From positions 1 through 41,512 of IMG/VR virus record IMGVR_UViG_3300007510_000017: a DNA stretch of 41,512 nucleotides; one strand, 5' to 3'. Made by a program: the position numbers and the translations under genes. Of this stretch, positions 27,633 through 36,700 are shown piece by piece. The notes beneath the pieces are model-generated. The model saw only the letters and a program-made list of their open reading frames with translations, searched no databases and was not told the DNA's origin. Source of the stretch: a virus. Every line of letters starts with the position of its first letter. Position 1 is the first letter of the stretch.

Positions 27633-28712
27633 ATGTCGGTAGACATCAGAATTGCATATCGTTGCCCCCATTTGACGGTTGAAGAACCAGTGACCCTGGA
27701 CTCTATCGATCTAAAGACCGTTATGAGCACTCAACCTGTGGCTGGTGGCTACGTGCGTCTGACAGCGAATGACTACGTGATCCCCAGTGCGGGGGCATAT
27801 TCCTCTGCTAAACTCACCGCTTCTGTGGCCGGTCCCTACAGGATTATTTCAGGAGAGACGAGCTTCACTTTGTTGTCTTCTCAGGATTCGGTTTCTACGA
27901 CGATCCCAGTAACTTCGGGAACTCGAACAACCCCGGCCGAGATGGTTGAGTTTTTCAAACCTCTTTTGACAACGGTTTCAGTGGCCGAAGAGAATGGTTG
28001 TCTGGTGTTCACAGATACCGCGGCTCAAGGAACAAGCTCCTATGTGCAGATCGGAGGGGATGCGGCCTCTGCTTTAGGCTTCACGAGGCAACTAGGGGCT
28101 AGAGGACGCCAAGTTTATCCTGGCTGGCAACTGGTTGACAGAGGGCCAGGGGCGACAACGAGGAGGTGGGTTCGTTTCAACGAGAAGTTCAAAACGAATC
28201 CGTCATTGAAGTTGTCTTATACGGTTCTTCAGAATCTGTGTCTGCGCTGTCGGGGAACCGGGGTAGAGAATGATCTTCGCTTCGATGAGCAGGGTGCGAT
28301 TGTTCTGCTTCAGAATGAGAACCTGTTGTATCAGGCCAGCCTCAAAATTCTGTTGACGGAGCGCGGTTCCAACCCATACCACACCTATTACGGGACGAAG
28401 ATCAAGGAGCGGATTGGAGCTAAGGCGATTGGTGCGGTTTCGGCAGCGATCAAACAGGAAGTAATTCGAGCACTCGGATTCTTGCAACGGTTCCAGCAGG
28501 AACAGGGCAAGTATCAAGCCGTGACTCTCAAAGAAATGTTGTACGAGGTTGCCTCGGTACAAGTGACCCCGGCGACCAATGATCCCACTGTCTACTATGT
28601 GGATGTGGTGGTACGAAATGCATCCAGTGAGCCGGTTTCACTGTCCATTGTTTATACGGTTCCCGGGGCAACAGCCCTAATGGGAACGAACAGTTTGTCG
28701 TTGGGGGGCTAG
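27633..28712 (+). CDS. Baseplate wedge protein, gp25/W-like, with N-terminal beta module
   Basis: 359 residues. ATG at 27633, with GAGAGG at 27621-27626. Seen: a conserved-looking start (RIAYRCPHL); a beta module at about 60-175 that resembles the hook IN motif (PYRIISGETSFTLL, then helix EMVEFFKPLL, strand GCLVFTDTA, and ASALGFTRQ); a Cys pair C203/C206 in NLCLRCRGTG that could bind metal or be structural; then about 229-345 ENLLYQASLKILLTERGSNP, YYGTKIKERIG, a helix and two final strands (VYYVDVVVRN, SLSIVYTVPG), which is the order expected of the gp25/W fold. Family role: gp25 forms the inner part of each wedge and starts sheath assembly in contractile tails. The J-like gene follows after 3 nt, as in many contractile-tail clusters. 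The extra N-terminal module is unusual for this family, which is normally about 110-140 residues. Confidence 0.68.
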   Translation: MSVDIRIAYRCPHLTVEEPVTLDSIDLKTVMSTQPVAGGYVRLTANDYVIPSAGAYSSAKLTASVAGPYRIISGETSFTLLSSQDSVSTTIPVTSGTRTTPAEMVEFFKPLLTTVSVAEENGCLVFTDTAAQGTSSYVQIGGDAASALGFTRQLGARGRQVYPGWQLVDRGPGATTRRWVRFNEKFKTNPSLKLSYTVLQNLCLRCRGTGVENDLRFDEQGAIVLLQNENLLYQASLKILLTERGSNPYHTYYGTKIKERIGAKAIGAVSAAIKQEVIRALGFLQRFQQEQGKYQAVTLKEMLYEVASVQVTPATNDPTVYYVDVVVRNASSEPVSLSIVYTVPGATALMGTNSLSLGG

Positions 28713-28715
28713 TAA

Positions 28716-31700
28716 ATGGCACAAACTCCACAGTTTCTAGGCCCTGATGGGACATATCGGGAGCAGTTCACCTATTCCACGACCTTGCCCAACAGGTTTT
28801 TCACCGGGTCTATCGATGCAGATACCGTCTATATGGAGATTTCAGTTCACGGAACCCCCTTCCAGGACGACCCCGATTACATCACCTTTGAAGGCTCCAC
28901 ATTCATGATCCCCAATCCGTCTGCGTATCCCGACGGGCTGCAACTGGTACCGGGCCTCAATGAGATCAAAATCCGCTCCATCACCACCACTGGATCAGTC
29001 TCCAAAGAAGCGGTTCTACGAGCACGTCTTATTCAGGACGATCTGACCAGTAACGCCGGGATTTACATTGAGCCTCCCACGGGCATTACGGTTGAGCGGT
29101 TCGACGGCTATGTGAAGATCGGGACAACGGCCATCGACAGCGACTACGTGACCGGCTACAACTTCTATGCCGCTACCGAGGAGGGCGGTGGTGTCTACGG
29201 GTACACCAGGATCAATGTCGATACGATTCAGACGCTCGAATCTGAGACCGAAGAGGTGGTTACGGCTCTGGGGACATTGGACGTAAACGCAGATGTGGCT
29301 GCGGATGCGAACGGTACCCACCTGGCTGATCCACAGTATCTGAGGTTGCAAGGAACACAGGAAAACAGCATTGGGACAGTTTTGCAGACGGATTTCAATG
29401 AGCGCATGGAGATCCCCGAGACGACTGATGTTGTGCGGGTGGCCACGACGATCAGTAAAGTCGAAACTGTCACGAAGTATTCCTTCATACATGACCGTAA
29501 CGCTGACGAAACCTCTACGTATCCGGCAGTCCCGGTGTCAGCGTTCAATGCGATTCCCGATGAAGACCTCCTTTACTACACCGTAACGGCTCTTTTCTAT
29601 GACCCGGACGCCGGGATCGAGTATGAGTCTTCGATGTCAATGGAGCTTCCAGGCTCCCCGTTCCGCATTACCTCGGGTACGGGGAACTTCCCCATGATCA
29701 CCCGTCAACAGATTGTGCGAGATTATGTGGAAGCTGTGTACCGCTCTAATCCCGAAGTGGCCGTGCAACCCGGTTCGACTTTGCGGGACACGATGATTGA
29801 TCCATTCTCCAGTGAGTCGGAGAGGATGCGTTTCATTCTGGATTTCGTACATCGGGCACAGTCACCGTCAACTCTTCTGGCCATTGATGATCCCAACTTT
29901 GCCAATATCTCCATCCCCGTGGAAAGGTCGGAGTACAAGCTGGCGTTGGCTCATGCGTTCAGGCTCACGGACATGCGAGATGTCCAAATCATCATCGACC
30001 AGGCATTCGAGAAATGGGCATCCAACTATGGTGCCGAACGTTTGGGAGGCACCAAGGCCCGTGGCGAGGTTGTCCTTTTCACCACCAAGCAGCCCACAGC
30101 GAGTAAACCAATCCCCTTGGGATCAGTCGTTCAAGCGGGTTCATACAACTTCTTGACCACTTCGGCGGCAGAAATCACCCTCTCCAACATTGCTTCCTTT
30201 TATGATGCGTCGACGGGACGTTACTCAGTTCGAGCTTATGTCCAAGGGCAGAACCCGGGCACCGGTTACAATCTCCCGGCCGGTCAAATCAATAAGGTTC
30301 GAGATATCAAAGGGCTTTTTGTCACCAATCCCGCAGCCACCTACGGCGGGAAAGGGTTGGAGACCAATCGGGAACTGGTAATCAGAGTTCAACGAATGAT
30401 TGCTGGCTCCGAGATCGGGAATCGGGTTGGGTACAAGAAACTCCTTGCCGGGATTCCCAAAGTGACTGAAGCCATCATAGTTGGCCCTGGCGATGCTCTT
30501 ATGAAAAGAGATTACGACTCAACTCGTCAGGAACATATGGGAGGGAAGCTCGATATTTGGATCAAAGGGGAGAATGAGGCGACCGTCTCCGACACCTTTG
30601 CGTTCACCTTCGAGGAAGCTCACGATGTACAATTTGAGATCATGGGTAATCCGCAAGACCTCAAATTCAGGGCTGTGCCGCAATCCCCATACGCCGCTTT
30701 GACTCCTTCCAATCCTCTTATCGAGATGCTGGATTTCCCCACGCATTTGCCCCGTTATGGCCTTTACAACGCCACACAGGGGTTCTGGATGACACTCACG
30801 GATGTCTCTTACGTTTCCTTTGATACGATTCAGCTTTCCAGTTCGCACAATGACCCGGCGGAGATTACCCTCACGGATGTTTTCATTGGCGACTATCGGT
30901 ACCGAACCAGTGACAAACATGAGATGACCCGCCAGCCGGTAACCTCCATTACATCTTTCTCGGGTCAGGTTGGGCAGACGGGAACGGTGCTTTCGGCTTA
31001 CTATGACCTGTACAAGCCTAACTCCCCGCTTTTGTTGGGACGTTCCACACGGGCGGGCGACTACATTCAGATTGATGACTCTTCGGTTCCTACGGGGATT
31101 GGGCAGGTTCAAACGGTCACCGGAGAAGTTCATGTCATTCTGGGGGAATACGTCGAGTACCTGAACTTCTTAGGGGCGAACAAACTCACCCTTGAGGTTT
31201 GGAACGAAGACCGGACGACTCAGTACAAACCTGTTGCAACCGGGGAACTGGCACCTGATTATCGGATCATTGATCCCACAGATGCTTCCATTACCCCCTT
31301 GGGTATCCAGAGAACTGAGAATAGCACGATCACCTCAGGGGAAACGTTGCTGATTGACTACGAGCACGATGAGAACTTCACCGTCACCTACAAATCCAAC
31401 GCCCTTATCAACATCACGCAGACCGAGATAGACGCTAAACGCAGATTACTCGGGGATGTGATCACCAAACATGCTGTGGATACTGAAGTAGACATCAGCG
31501 GTACCGTTGTTTTGGAAGTGGGCGCAAGCCCGGTGACAGCAGATAAGGCGATTCGCACAGCTTTGTTGAATCTCTTTGCCAGCCTCAAAACCGGTGCCCC
31601 TTTGAGGCAGTCGACCGCCATTGACACGATCAATGGCACCACGGGAGTCTCTTATCTGGTAGTCCCCCTGACAAAAATGTGTCGGGCAGAAGGCTCGATC

Positions 31701-32237
31701 ATTGTGCGGGAGACACTGGACACAAGTGATGCCGCCGATTTGTTTGAGGTAACAACGTGGTCTACGGAGACCGTGAAGATTTACCTCATCAAGGACGAAC
31801 TCAGTTCCCCGACTACGGATGGGGGTGGTCCGGTAACTGAATTCCGGGGAGTCTTCTTGAATGAAGATGCTCAAACTCTGTGGGACTCTGCCCCGAACCA
31901 GTTGGGGGCACCCTTGAATTCTGTTGCGGGGGGAGCTTTCATCATCGGGGATGGTGGTTTGGAGATCCCCGGATACAATGACGACGCCACTCTTCAGACT
32001 GAATACCCGCTGGTCACAGACCCGCAGGAGCGATATACCCTTCGCACTACGCTTTCACAGAACCGGGTTTTGCTGGCGTTGGCTCCGAATGTTGCACCAA
32101 CGACCTCCAGTTATGCGTTCTCAGTGACTTTCATTGTGGGGGAATCAACCGGGGTGGGGAACATTACGCCTCATGATGTGGAATATCTGACGGCGGGGAT
32201 CTTTTCATTCACGTATGACGAGGATGTGGACGAATGA
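28716..32237 (+). CDS. Baseplate J-like wedge protein (gp6/gpJ family), long form
   Basis: 1,173 residues. ATG at 28716, 3 nt after the previous stop. Seen: residues 1-130, an Ig-like start; about 125-310, a fibronectin-III-like section (PPTGITVERFDGYVKIG, VTGYNFYAATEEGG); about 319-392, ITRQQIVRDYVEAVYRSNPE and PGSTLRDTMIDPFSSE, typical of the J N-terminal region; about 439-598, the core (GGTKARGEVVLFTT, IPLGSVVQAGSYNFLTT, GQNPGTGYNLPAGQI, TNPAATYGGKGLETNRELVIR); about 887-990, the last domain (DISGTVVLEVGAS, LLNLFASLKTGAPLRQS). J/gp6 proteins dimerise to make the ring that holds the wedges together. Typical J is 300-700 residues, so this one carries about 300 extra N-terminal residues and a beta insertion around 650-880. 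It overlaps the next gene by 4 nt (ATGA). Confidence 0.85.
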   Translation: MAQTPQFLGPDGTYREQFTYSTTLPNRFFTGSIDADTVYMEISVHGTPFQDDPDYITFEGSTFMIPNPSAYPDGLQLVPGLNEIKIRSITTTGSVSKEAVLRARLIQDDLTSNAGIYIEPPTGITVERFDGYVKIGTTAIDSDYVTGYNFYAATEEGGGVYGYTRINVDTIQTLESETEEVVTALGTLDVNADVAADANGTHLADPQYLRLQGTQENSIGTVLQTDFNERMEIPETTDVVRVATTISKVETVTKYSFIHDRNADETSTYPAVPVSAFNAIPDEDLLYYTVTALFYDPDAGIEYESSMSMELPGSPFRITSGTGNFPMITRQQIVRDYVEAVYRSNPEVAVQPGSTLRDTMIDPFSSESERMRFILDFVHRAQSPSTLLAIDDPNFANISIPVERSEYKLALAHAFRLTDMRDVQIIIDQAFEKWASNYGAERLGGTKARGEVVLFTTKQPTASKPIPLGSVVQAGSYNFLTTSAAEITLSNIASFYDASTGRYSVRAYVQGQNPGTGYNLPAGQINKVRDIKGLFVTNPAATYGGKGLETNRELVIRVQRMIAGSEIGNRVGYKKLLAGIPKVTEAIIVGPGDALMKRDYDSTRQEHMGGKLDIWIKGENEATVSDTFAFTFEEAHDVQFEIMGNPQDLKFRAVPQSPYAALTPSNPLIEMLDFPTHLPRYGLYNATQGFWMTLTDVSYVSFDTIQLSSSHNDPAEITLTDVFIGDYRYRTSDKHEMTRQPVTSITSFSGQVGQTGTVLSAYYDLYKPNSPLLLGRSTRAGDYIQIDDSSVPTGIGQVQTVTGEVHVILGEYVEYLNFLGANKLTLEVWNEDRTTQYKPVATGELAPDYRIIDPTDASITPLGIQRTENSTITSGETLLIDYEHDENFTVTYKSNALINITQTEIDAKRRLLGDVITKHAVDTEVDISGTVVLEVGASPVTADKAIRTALLNLFASLKTGAPLRQSTAIDTINGTTGVSYLVVPLTKMCRAEGSIIVRETLDTSDAADLFEVTTWSTETVKIYLIKDELSSPTTDGGGPVTEFRGVFLNEDAQTLWDSAPNQLGAPLNSVAGGAFIIGDGGLEIPGYNDDATLQTEYPLVTDPQERYTLRTTLSQNRVLLALAPNVAPTTSSYAFSVTFIVGESTGVGNITPHDVEYLTAGIFSFTYDEDVDE

Positions 32238-33727
32238 CGGACGATCCGACCAAATACCTGCCCGACTCCCTTCAGTTCACCTCACCGGTGAAATTGTCGG
32301 GGCAGGAATACATTGATGCTGTGCGCTCTTTGACGGGCGAGATCATGGATGCGTTTATCAATGTACTTCCGTCAAATTATGTGTCTCAGGTGAATGGCCC
32401 CTTCTACACGATGCAGTTTCAAGCCGTTGCGGAACAATTGGCCAAAACCCAGATCTCGGCGCAGGAAGTTTTGGGTGATGCCGATTTCGATTTTACCCGC
32501 CCCGAGTTCTTGTATCAGATTTTGGGTTACCTGGTCTTCCCCGACCGAGGCGGCAAAGAGATCCCTGAGATAGATGGTACCGCCACGTATCGTTCTTTCC
32601 TTAAAGGCATGGTGGCTCTCCTTTTGGCTGGAGCCACTCCCTTAACCATTGAAGAAGGGATTGAACTTCTTACCGACGATTTGTTGAACATTGTCGAGAA
32701 AGGGATCTCGGAACGGGATGTGGAGAACTCGGCTTATGACCTCAGTAATGTGTTTGAGTATGAGGTCAACATCTCGGCTGGAAGTGGGCAGGAGTTTCCA
32801 ACTGATCCAATTACCTTGCAAAAGAATCTGGCAATGGTTCTGGAGGCACTAGCTCCCGCAGAAGGTTTGTACCAGTATCGCCATGTTTTCACCGAAGTCT
32901 TCGGGCAAATCTTCACGGACGCTCTGACTCTCACGTTCACAGACCACCATTACGAAGATTTTCGCAAGTTCTGTTTGGGGGCGAAAGAGATTACCGGAAC
33001 AGCGGGGATCTCATGGACTGACCGTGCTTTGTTTCAAGACCTGAATAGAGATTTCTCTTCGGTATCTCCCGGGGCAACCCTGACGGTCACTGGAACAAAT
33101 GCAGGCACCTACCGGGTCACGGAAGTTTTGAGATTCCCGGTAGGGGCGGATTCAACTTCTGTTGCTTTCACGACTGCCTCAGGAGTTTCAGGTAATCTTG
33201 TGGTCGGAAACTACGGCGAAGTTTTGTCCGACACTTTGTTCCCGGCGGATCTCCCTGAAGGTGAGGTTTTGACCATTTCGACCGGGAGCAATGCCGGTTC
33301 ATATCGAATGGAAGAATTCTTGGGGACAGCGATTGGACCCGTGGGCGACCCCCTCGGGAAAGAAATTGTCTCATCGGATACCAGCAACCCCGTGATCGTG
33401 ACGACTGCGAACCCTCATGGGTTATCCACAGGCCAAACTGTGTACATCATGGGGAACACTGACCCCGCTTTAAATGCAGAATGGGTGGTTCTGGGCGTCC
33501 CCTCGACGACAACATTCACGGTCAATAAGCTGGGGATTGGTGGGATCGATGGCAAAGTGGCGGTTGGGGCTTATCAGGCAAGAATGGCAGCGAGTCTGTT
33601 GCGTTTGGGAACAAGGATGAGCACTGCTACAACGGGTCTGTCCTATACGGTTGGGGTGGATCGGTTGGGAGTGCGAACTCCACAGGAGGTTACAGGAGAG
33701 GACGCGTCGGTGTATTTTTACATTTGA
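32234..33727 (+). CDS. Baseplate wedge/tail protein following J (gpI-like), with C-terminal beta modules
   Basis: 497 residues. ATG at 32234 within ATGA shared with the J stop; GAGGAT at 32220-32225. Seen: a helical N-terminal half (residues 1-250) beginning YLPDSLQFTSPVKLSGQEYI, with VLPSNYVSQVNGPFY and EFLYQILGYLVFPDRGG, a style found in proteins encoded directly after J (gpI and relatives). The C-terminal half is different: two copies of a short beta unit containing SPGATLTVTGTNAGTYRVTE (about 275-300) and GEVLTISTGSNAGSYRMEEF (about 339-362), then a unit with TTANPHGLSTGQTVYIMG (about 381-440) like the E1-FCCH-type beta barrel. These extra modules also occur in the giant protein and the last gene. 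It likely joins the wedge to the spike or fibre that follows. Confidence 0.7.
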   Translation: MTDDPTKYLPDSLQFTSPVKLSGQEYIDAVRSLTGEIMDAFINVLPSNYVSQVNGPFYTMQFQAVAEQLAKTQISAQEVLGDADFDFTRPEFLYQILGYLVFPDRGGKEIPEIDGTATYRSFLKGMVALLLAGATPLTIEEGIELLTDDLLNIVEKGISERDVENSAYDLSNVFEYEVNISAGSGQEFPTDPITLQKNLAMVLEALAPAEGLYQYRHVFTEVFGQIFTDALTLTFTDHHYEDFRKFCLGAKEITGTAGISWTDRALFQDLNRDFSSVSPGATLTVTGTNAGTYRVTEVLRFPVGADSTSVAFTTASGVSGNLVVGNYGEVLSDTLFPADLPEGEVLTISTGSNAGSYRMEEFLGTAIGPVGDPLGKEIVSSDTSNPVIVTTANPHGLSTGQTVYIMGNTDPALNAEWVVLGVPSTTTFTVNKLGIGGIDGKVAVGAYQARMAASLLRLGTRMSTATTGLSYTVGVDRLGVRTPQEVTGEDASVYFYI

Positions 33728-33751
33728 TGCGACCTCTATCTGTTCTATAGG
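33724..33751 (+). promoter_or_regulatory. Candidate internal late promoter (shared 10-mer), copy 2
   Basis: In the 67-nt gap 33728-33794, the larger of the two gaps over 10 nt. GTTCTATAGG occupies 33742-33751. TATAGG (33746-33751) matches the -10 box at 4/6 and TTGATG (33724-33729) matches the -35 box at 4/6, at a 16-nt spacing; the -35 overlaps the stop codon of the gene upstream. Transcription would begin near 33758. A strong ribosome site (GAGAGGG at 33781-33787) follows. I saw no hairpin long enough for a terminator in the gap. The host-contact genes begin here, so separate expression would make sense. Confidence 0.42.
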
Positions 33752-33794
33752 CGCACCCTTGTTGAACGCTTTGAAGTAAAGAGAGGGATAGCAA

Positions 33795-36700
33795 ATGTCA
33801 GCAACATTCAACACGATCATCAATGCCGTCACATTGGTCGATACCAGCCGGGATGACGGTTACAAGAGTGCTGTGGTTTCGGCCAATGCGCTTGATGCCG
33901 GGCACACGACGTACAACTGGACGATCTATTTCGGCCCAGAAGCCGCCGATGGAACAGCCTCGACTGCCGCCTGTGTCCCCGCCACTGGCATGGCTACGTC
34001 CTTCACCATTGATTACGAAGGCGCATATCTCATTCGCCTTGTGGTGGACGCCGGATTGCCGACTGAGGACACTCAGTACATTCGTGTGCGCTATCCCTCG
34101 AAATTTGGGGATTTGGGACTCGTCGCTGGTGGTGAAAAGAACGACGGCACGGCACAGATCCCGGTGGACATCGATACCGCGGGTTGGTCGAATGACCAGA
34201 ACCTCAACCTTCAGAGGCTCGCATTGTACACTCGGCGGGCGTCCACGAGCGGGCGTGTCCTTTATGTGGATCACAATAGAGGACGCAAGTCCTACGATGC
34301 GACACAGGCTGCGGATGATGTGACCAATACTCTTTACATCCCTGGCTCCGATTCTTCGGATCTCGTCAAGACAGGAGCTTTGATCCCGGCTCAGTCCTTT
34401 GCGGATTTCAGTACGATCAACGAAGCCATCACCTATGCCGAGAATGCGGCGGCTCGTGGAGAGCCTGCCTTGAGTGTGGGGTACCCTTACATCATCTTCA
34501 TTCAGCCGGGAATCTATGTCGAGGATGTGGTCTTGAAGGCCAATGTTCATCTGGTGGGTATTGGGGCAGAGAACAGGTATCCGGCTGTGACCCCCGTCAA
34601 AGATGTGGTGATCCGCACTGCAACTGCGGGACATACCTTTTACACGGCTGCGGCTGCGGATACCGTGTTACTCAAAAATGTCCAGTTGGAGAACACGGCT
34701 TCAGACACGTTCGATGTCATTTCTCCAGATGTAGCTTCCATCGCTGTAGGCGGTGTCCTGATTCTCGATAATAGCCATGTAGTGCAGCAGAATGTCGCTG
34801 TCGGGGCGGTGGGTAACGCCATTGTGTTGGGAGATGGTACCGTCTCCACTTCTCTTTACCTTTTGAATTCCATCGTCCGTGACCTTTCGGGCGAAGGTGC
34901 TGCACACTTTGCGGTGGAGATCGACGGTAGGTCTGGGTCATTGACGATTGTCGAGAGTGAAATCTCAGCATCTCTCTCTAGCGTCCTGTCAGTAAACCCC
35001 TCAGCAGCCGCGACAACATATACGGCGAGTTTGGATCAGTCTCATCTTCTGGCTGAGGCCGCCGCAGGAATCGGCATTCAAACATTGGCCTCCACAACTG
35101 ACATCACCAGGAGCTTCGTCGAGGTGGTGACAGCGGCCGGGGCCGTTCGGGTAGCCGGTGGCCCCAAAGCCGGGGATGCAAATCTGGCGATTCATCATTC
35201 CCGTATCGAAGGGAACATTCATTTTGATACCGCCGCATGTGCCGGGAACACAGTGCTTCAGTTGGGTTCCACTACCTATGATGCTGTGGTTCTTCCCACA
35301 GCCAACCCCACGACCAGCGACTTTGATGTTCAAGGGAAAACCATTGAGTACGTTCCTGCTCTCGTAGATCCCTGGCGGGCAAATGCGGGGCTGAATGATG
35401 TCCCAGTGGCGCAGAGATTGAGTGGGGCAACTTGTGTGCAGGACGGTATGGATCAGTTGGTCATAATGACCACAGTGCCCTCTACAGGGCCGTCGGGCAC
35501 CGTCTATCATGGTCTGGACGCCTCTTACGACGGTTTTTCAGCCATCAACCCTGAACCCACGGCGGCAGCAGGTTTTGGACGCCGAATTATCGCAGATGCA
35601 GATGCGGTGCAAATTGTGGGGGCAACCCCTCCAGTAGCCACTCTTGATCCCAGCCTGACATACACGACCCTCAACGGATTTCTTGAGGTGGAGCGGGGCG
35701 TAAAGATCGGTATCCTGGATACCCCTGAAATTGACCTTGACCCTAATCTGGCCAACTTCGGCCCCCTAATTGGGATGGGGAACCTTATCTGGAATGCTGA
35801 GTTGGCCCCGCAGGGGGGGATACCAAGGTCACTCCCGTCAGCCATTCTGCAAGGTAACTCAGACCTCGCTTTGTCCCACAACTATGGGATTCGGCTTCAG
35901 ACCCAGAGTACAAACGCTTCGAGTTGGGGCAATGTCGGCTGGGCAAGTGTTCGAGGTGGTGATTCCTCCTTCGTAGCAGCGGTGGCAGGCCCGACGCCGG
36001 GTGATGTCCATCTTCAGAGTGGGAGCTACTTTGCGGCTTTGACGGTAGGGGGATCAGTCAGCCACATTTACATGACTCCTGGTATCGACGAGGACGTTAC
36101 TCTGCCGATTATGACCCCGGCGAACCTTAAAATTGGGACTGTAGAGGGGACAACAAGGATTGTTCACCCGCAGGATAGCACCCCTACGACATTGGTAGGT
36201 GCGGGAGCCTGTTCGAACCCGACCACTGTTGCAGGCACAATCTGGTTTGGAACTCCCATGGGGCCGGTTTCAGTAGCTATTGCGCTTGGTCTGACCCCGG
36301 CGCAAGTTGTCGCTCTGATCAACGCCGCAACGAGAGGTTTGATTTGGGCTTCGCAAGCAGGCGGGATCATCACGATTACAACTTATGATCGTGGCCCTCT
36401 CTCAGACGTGTACTACATTCAGGATTCCACGAGCGGGACACTCAACACCGATCTTGGGGACTTCACTCTAGGGGGTGGGGCAACACTGACGCAAGGAACC
36501 GCACCTTCCTATGTGGAGATGTATTGCCCAGACGCTGATGTTCTTGCAATTGGGAATGCAGCTTCAAGTCAATTGCTCTACAACACCAGCACCGGCAAGT
36601 TGACGATTCCTGGTGTCATTGATCCCATTGCGATGCTGTATCAGGAAGTTGATGAAACCGGGCCGACCTTCCCGGCGGTTCCCGCAGGATATGGCGCGGT

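Noticed and set aside
33728-33794. Rho-independent terminator in the gap before the tailspike gene
   Set aside because: Only four-base pairings (CTAT/ATAG, CTTT/AAAG) can be drawn and there is no T-run after them.
33798-34634. Minus-strand frame of 278 codons and plus-strand frame of 166 codons (33823-34323)
   Set aside because: Both overlap the start of the beta-helix gene, whose frame has a strong ribosome site and recognisable domains. The alternatives have none.
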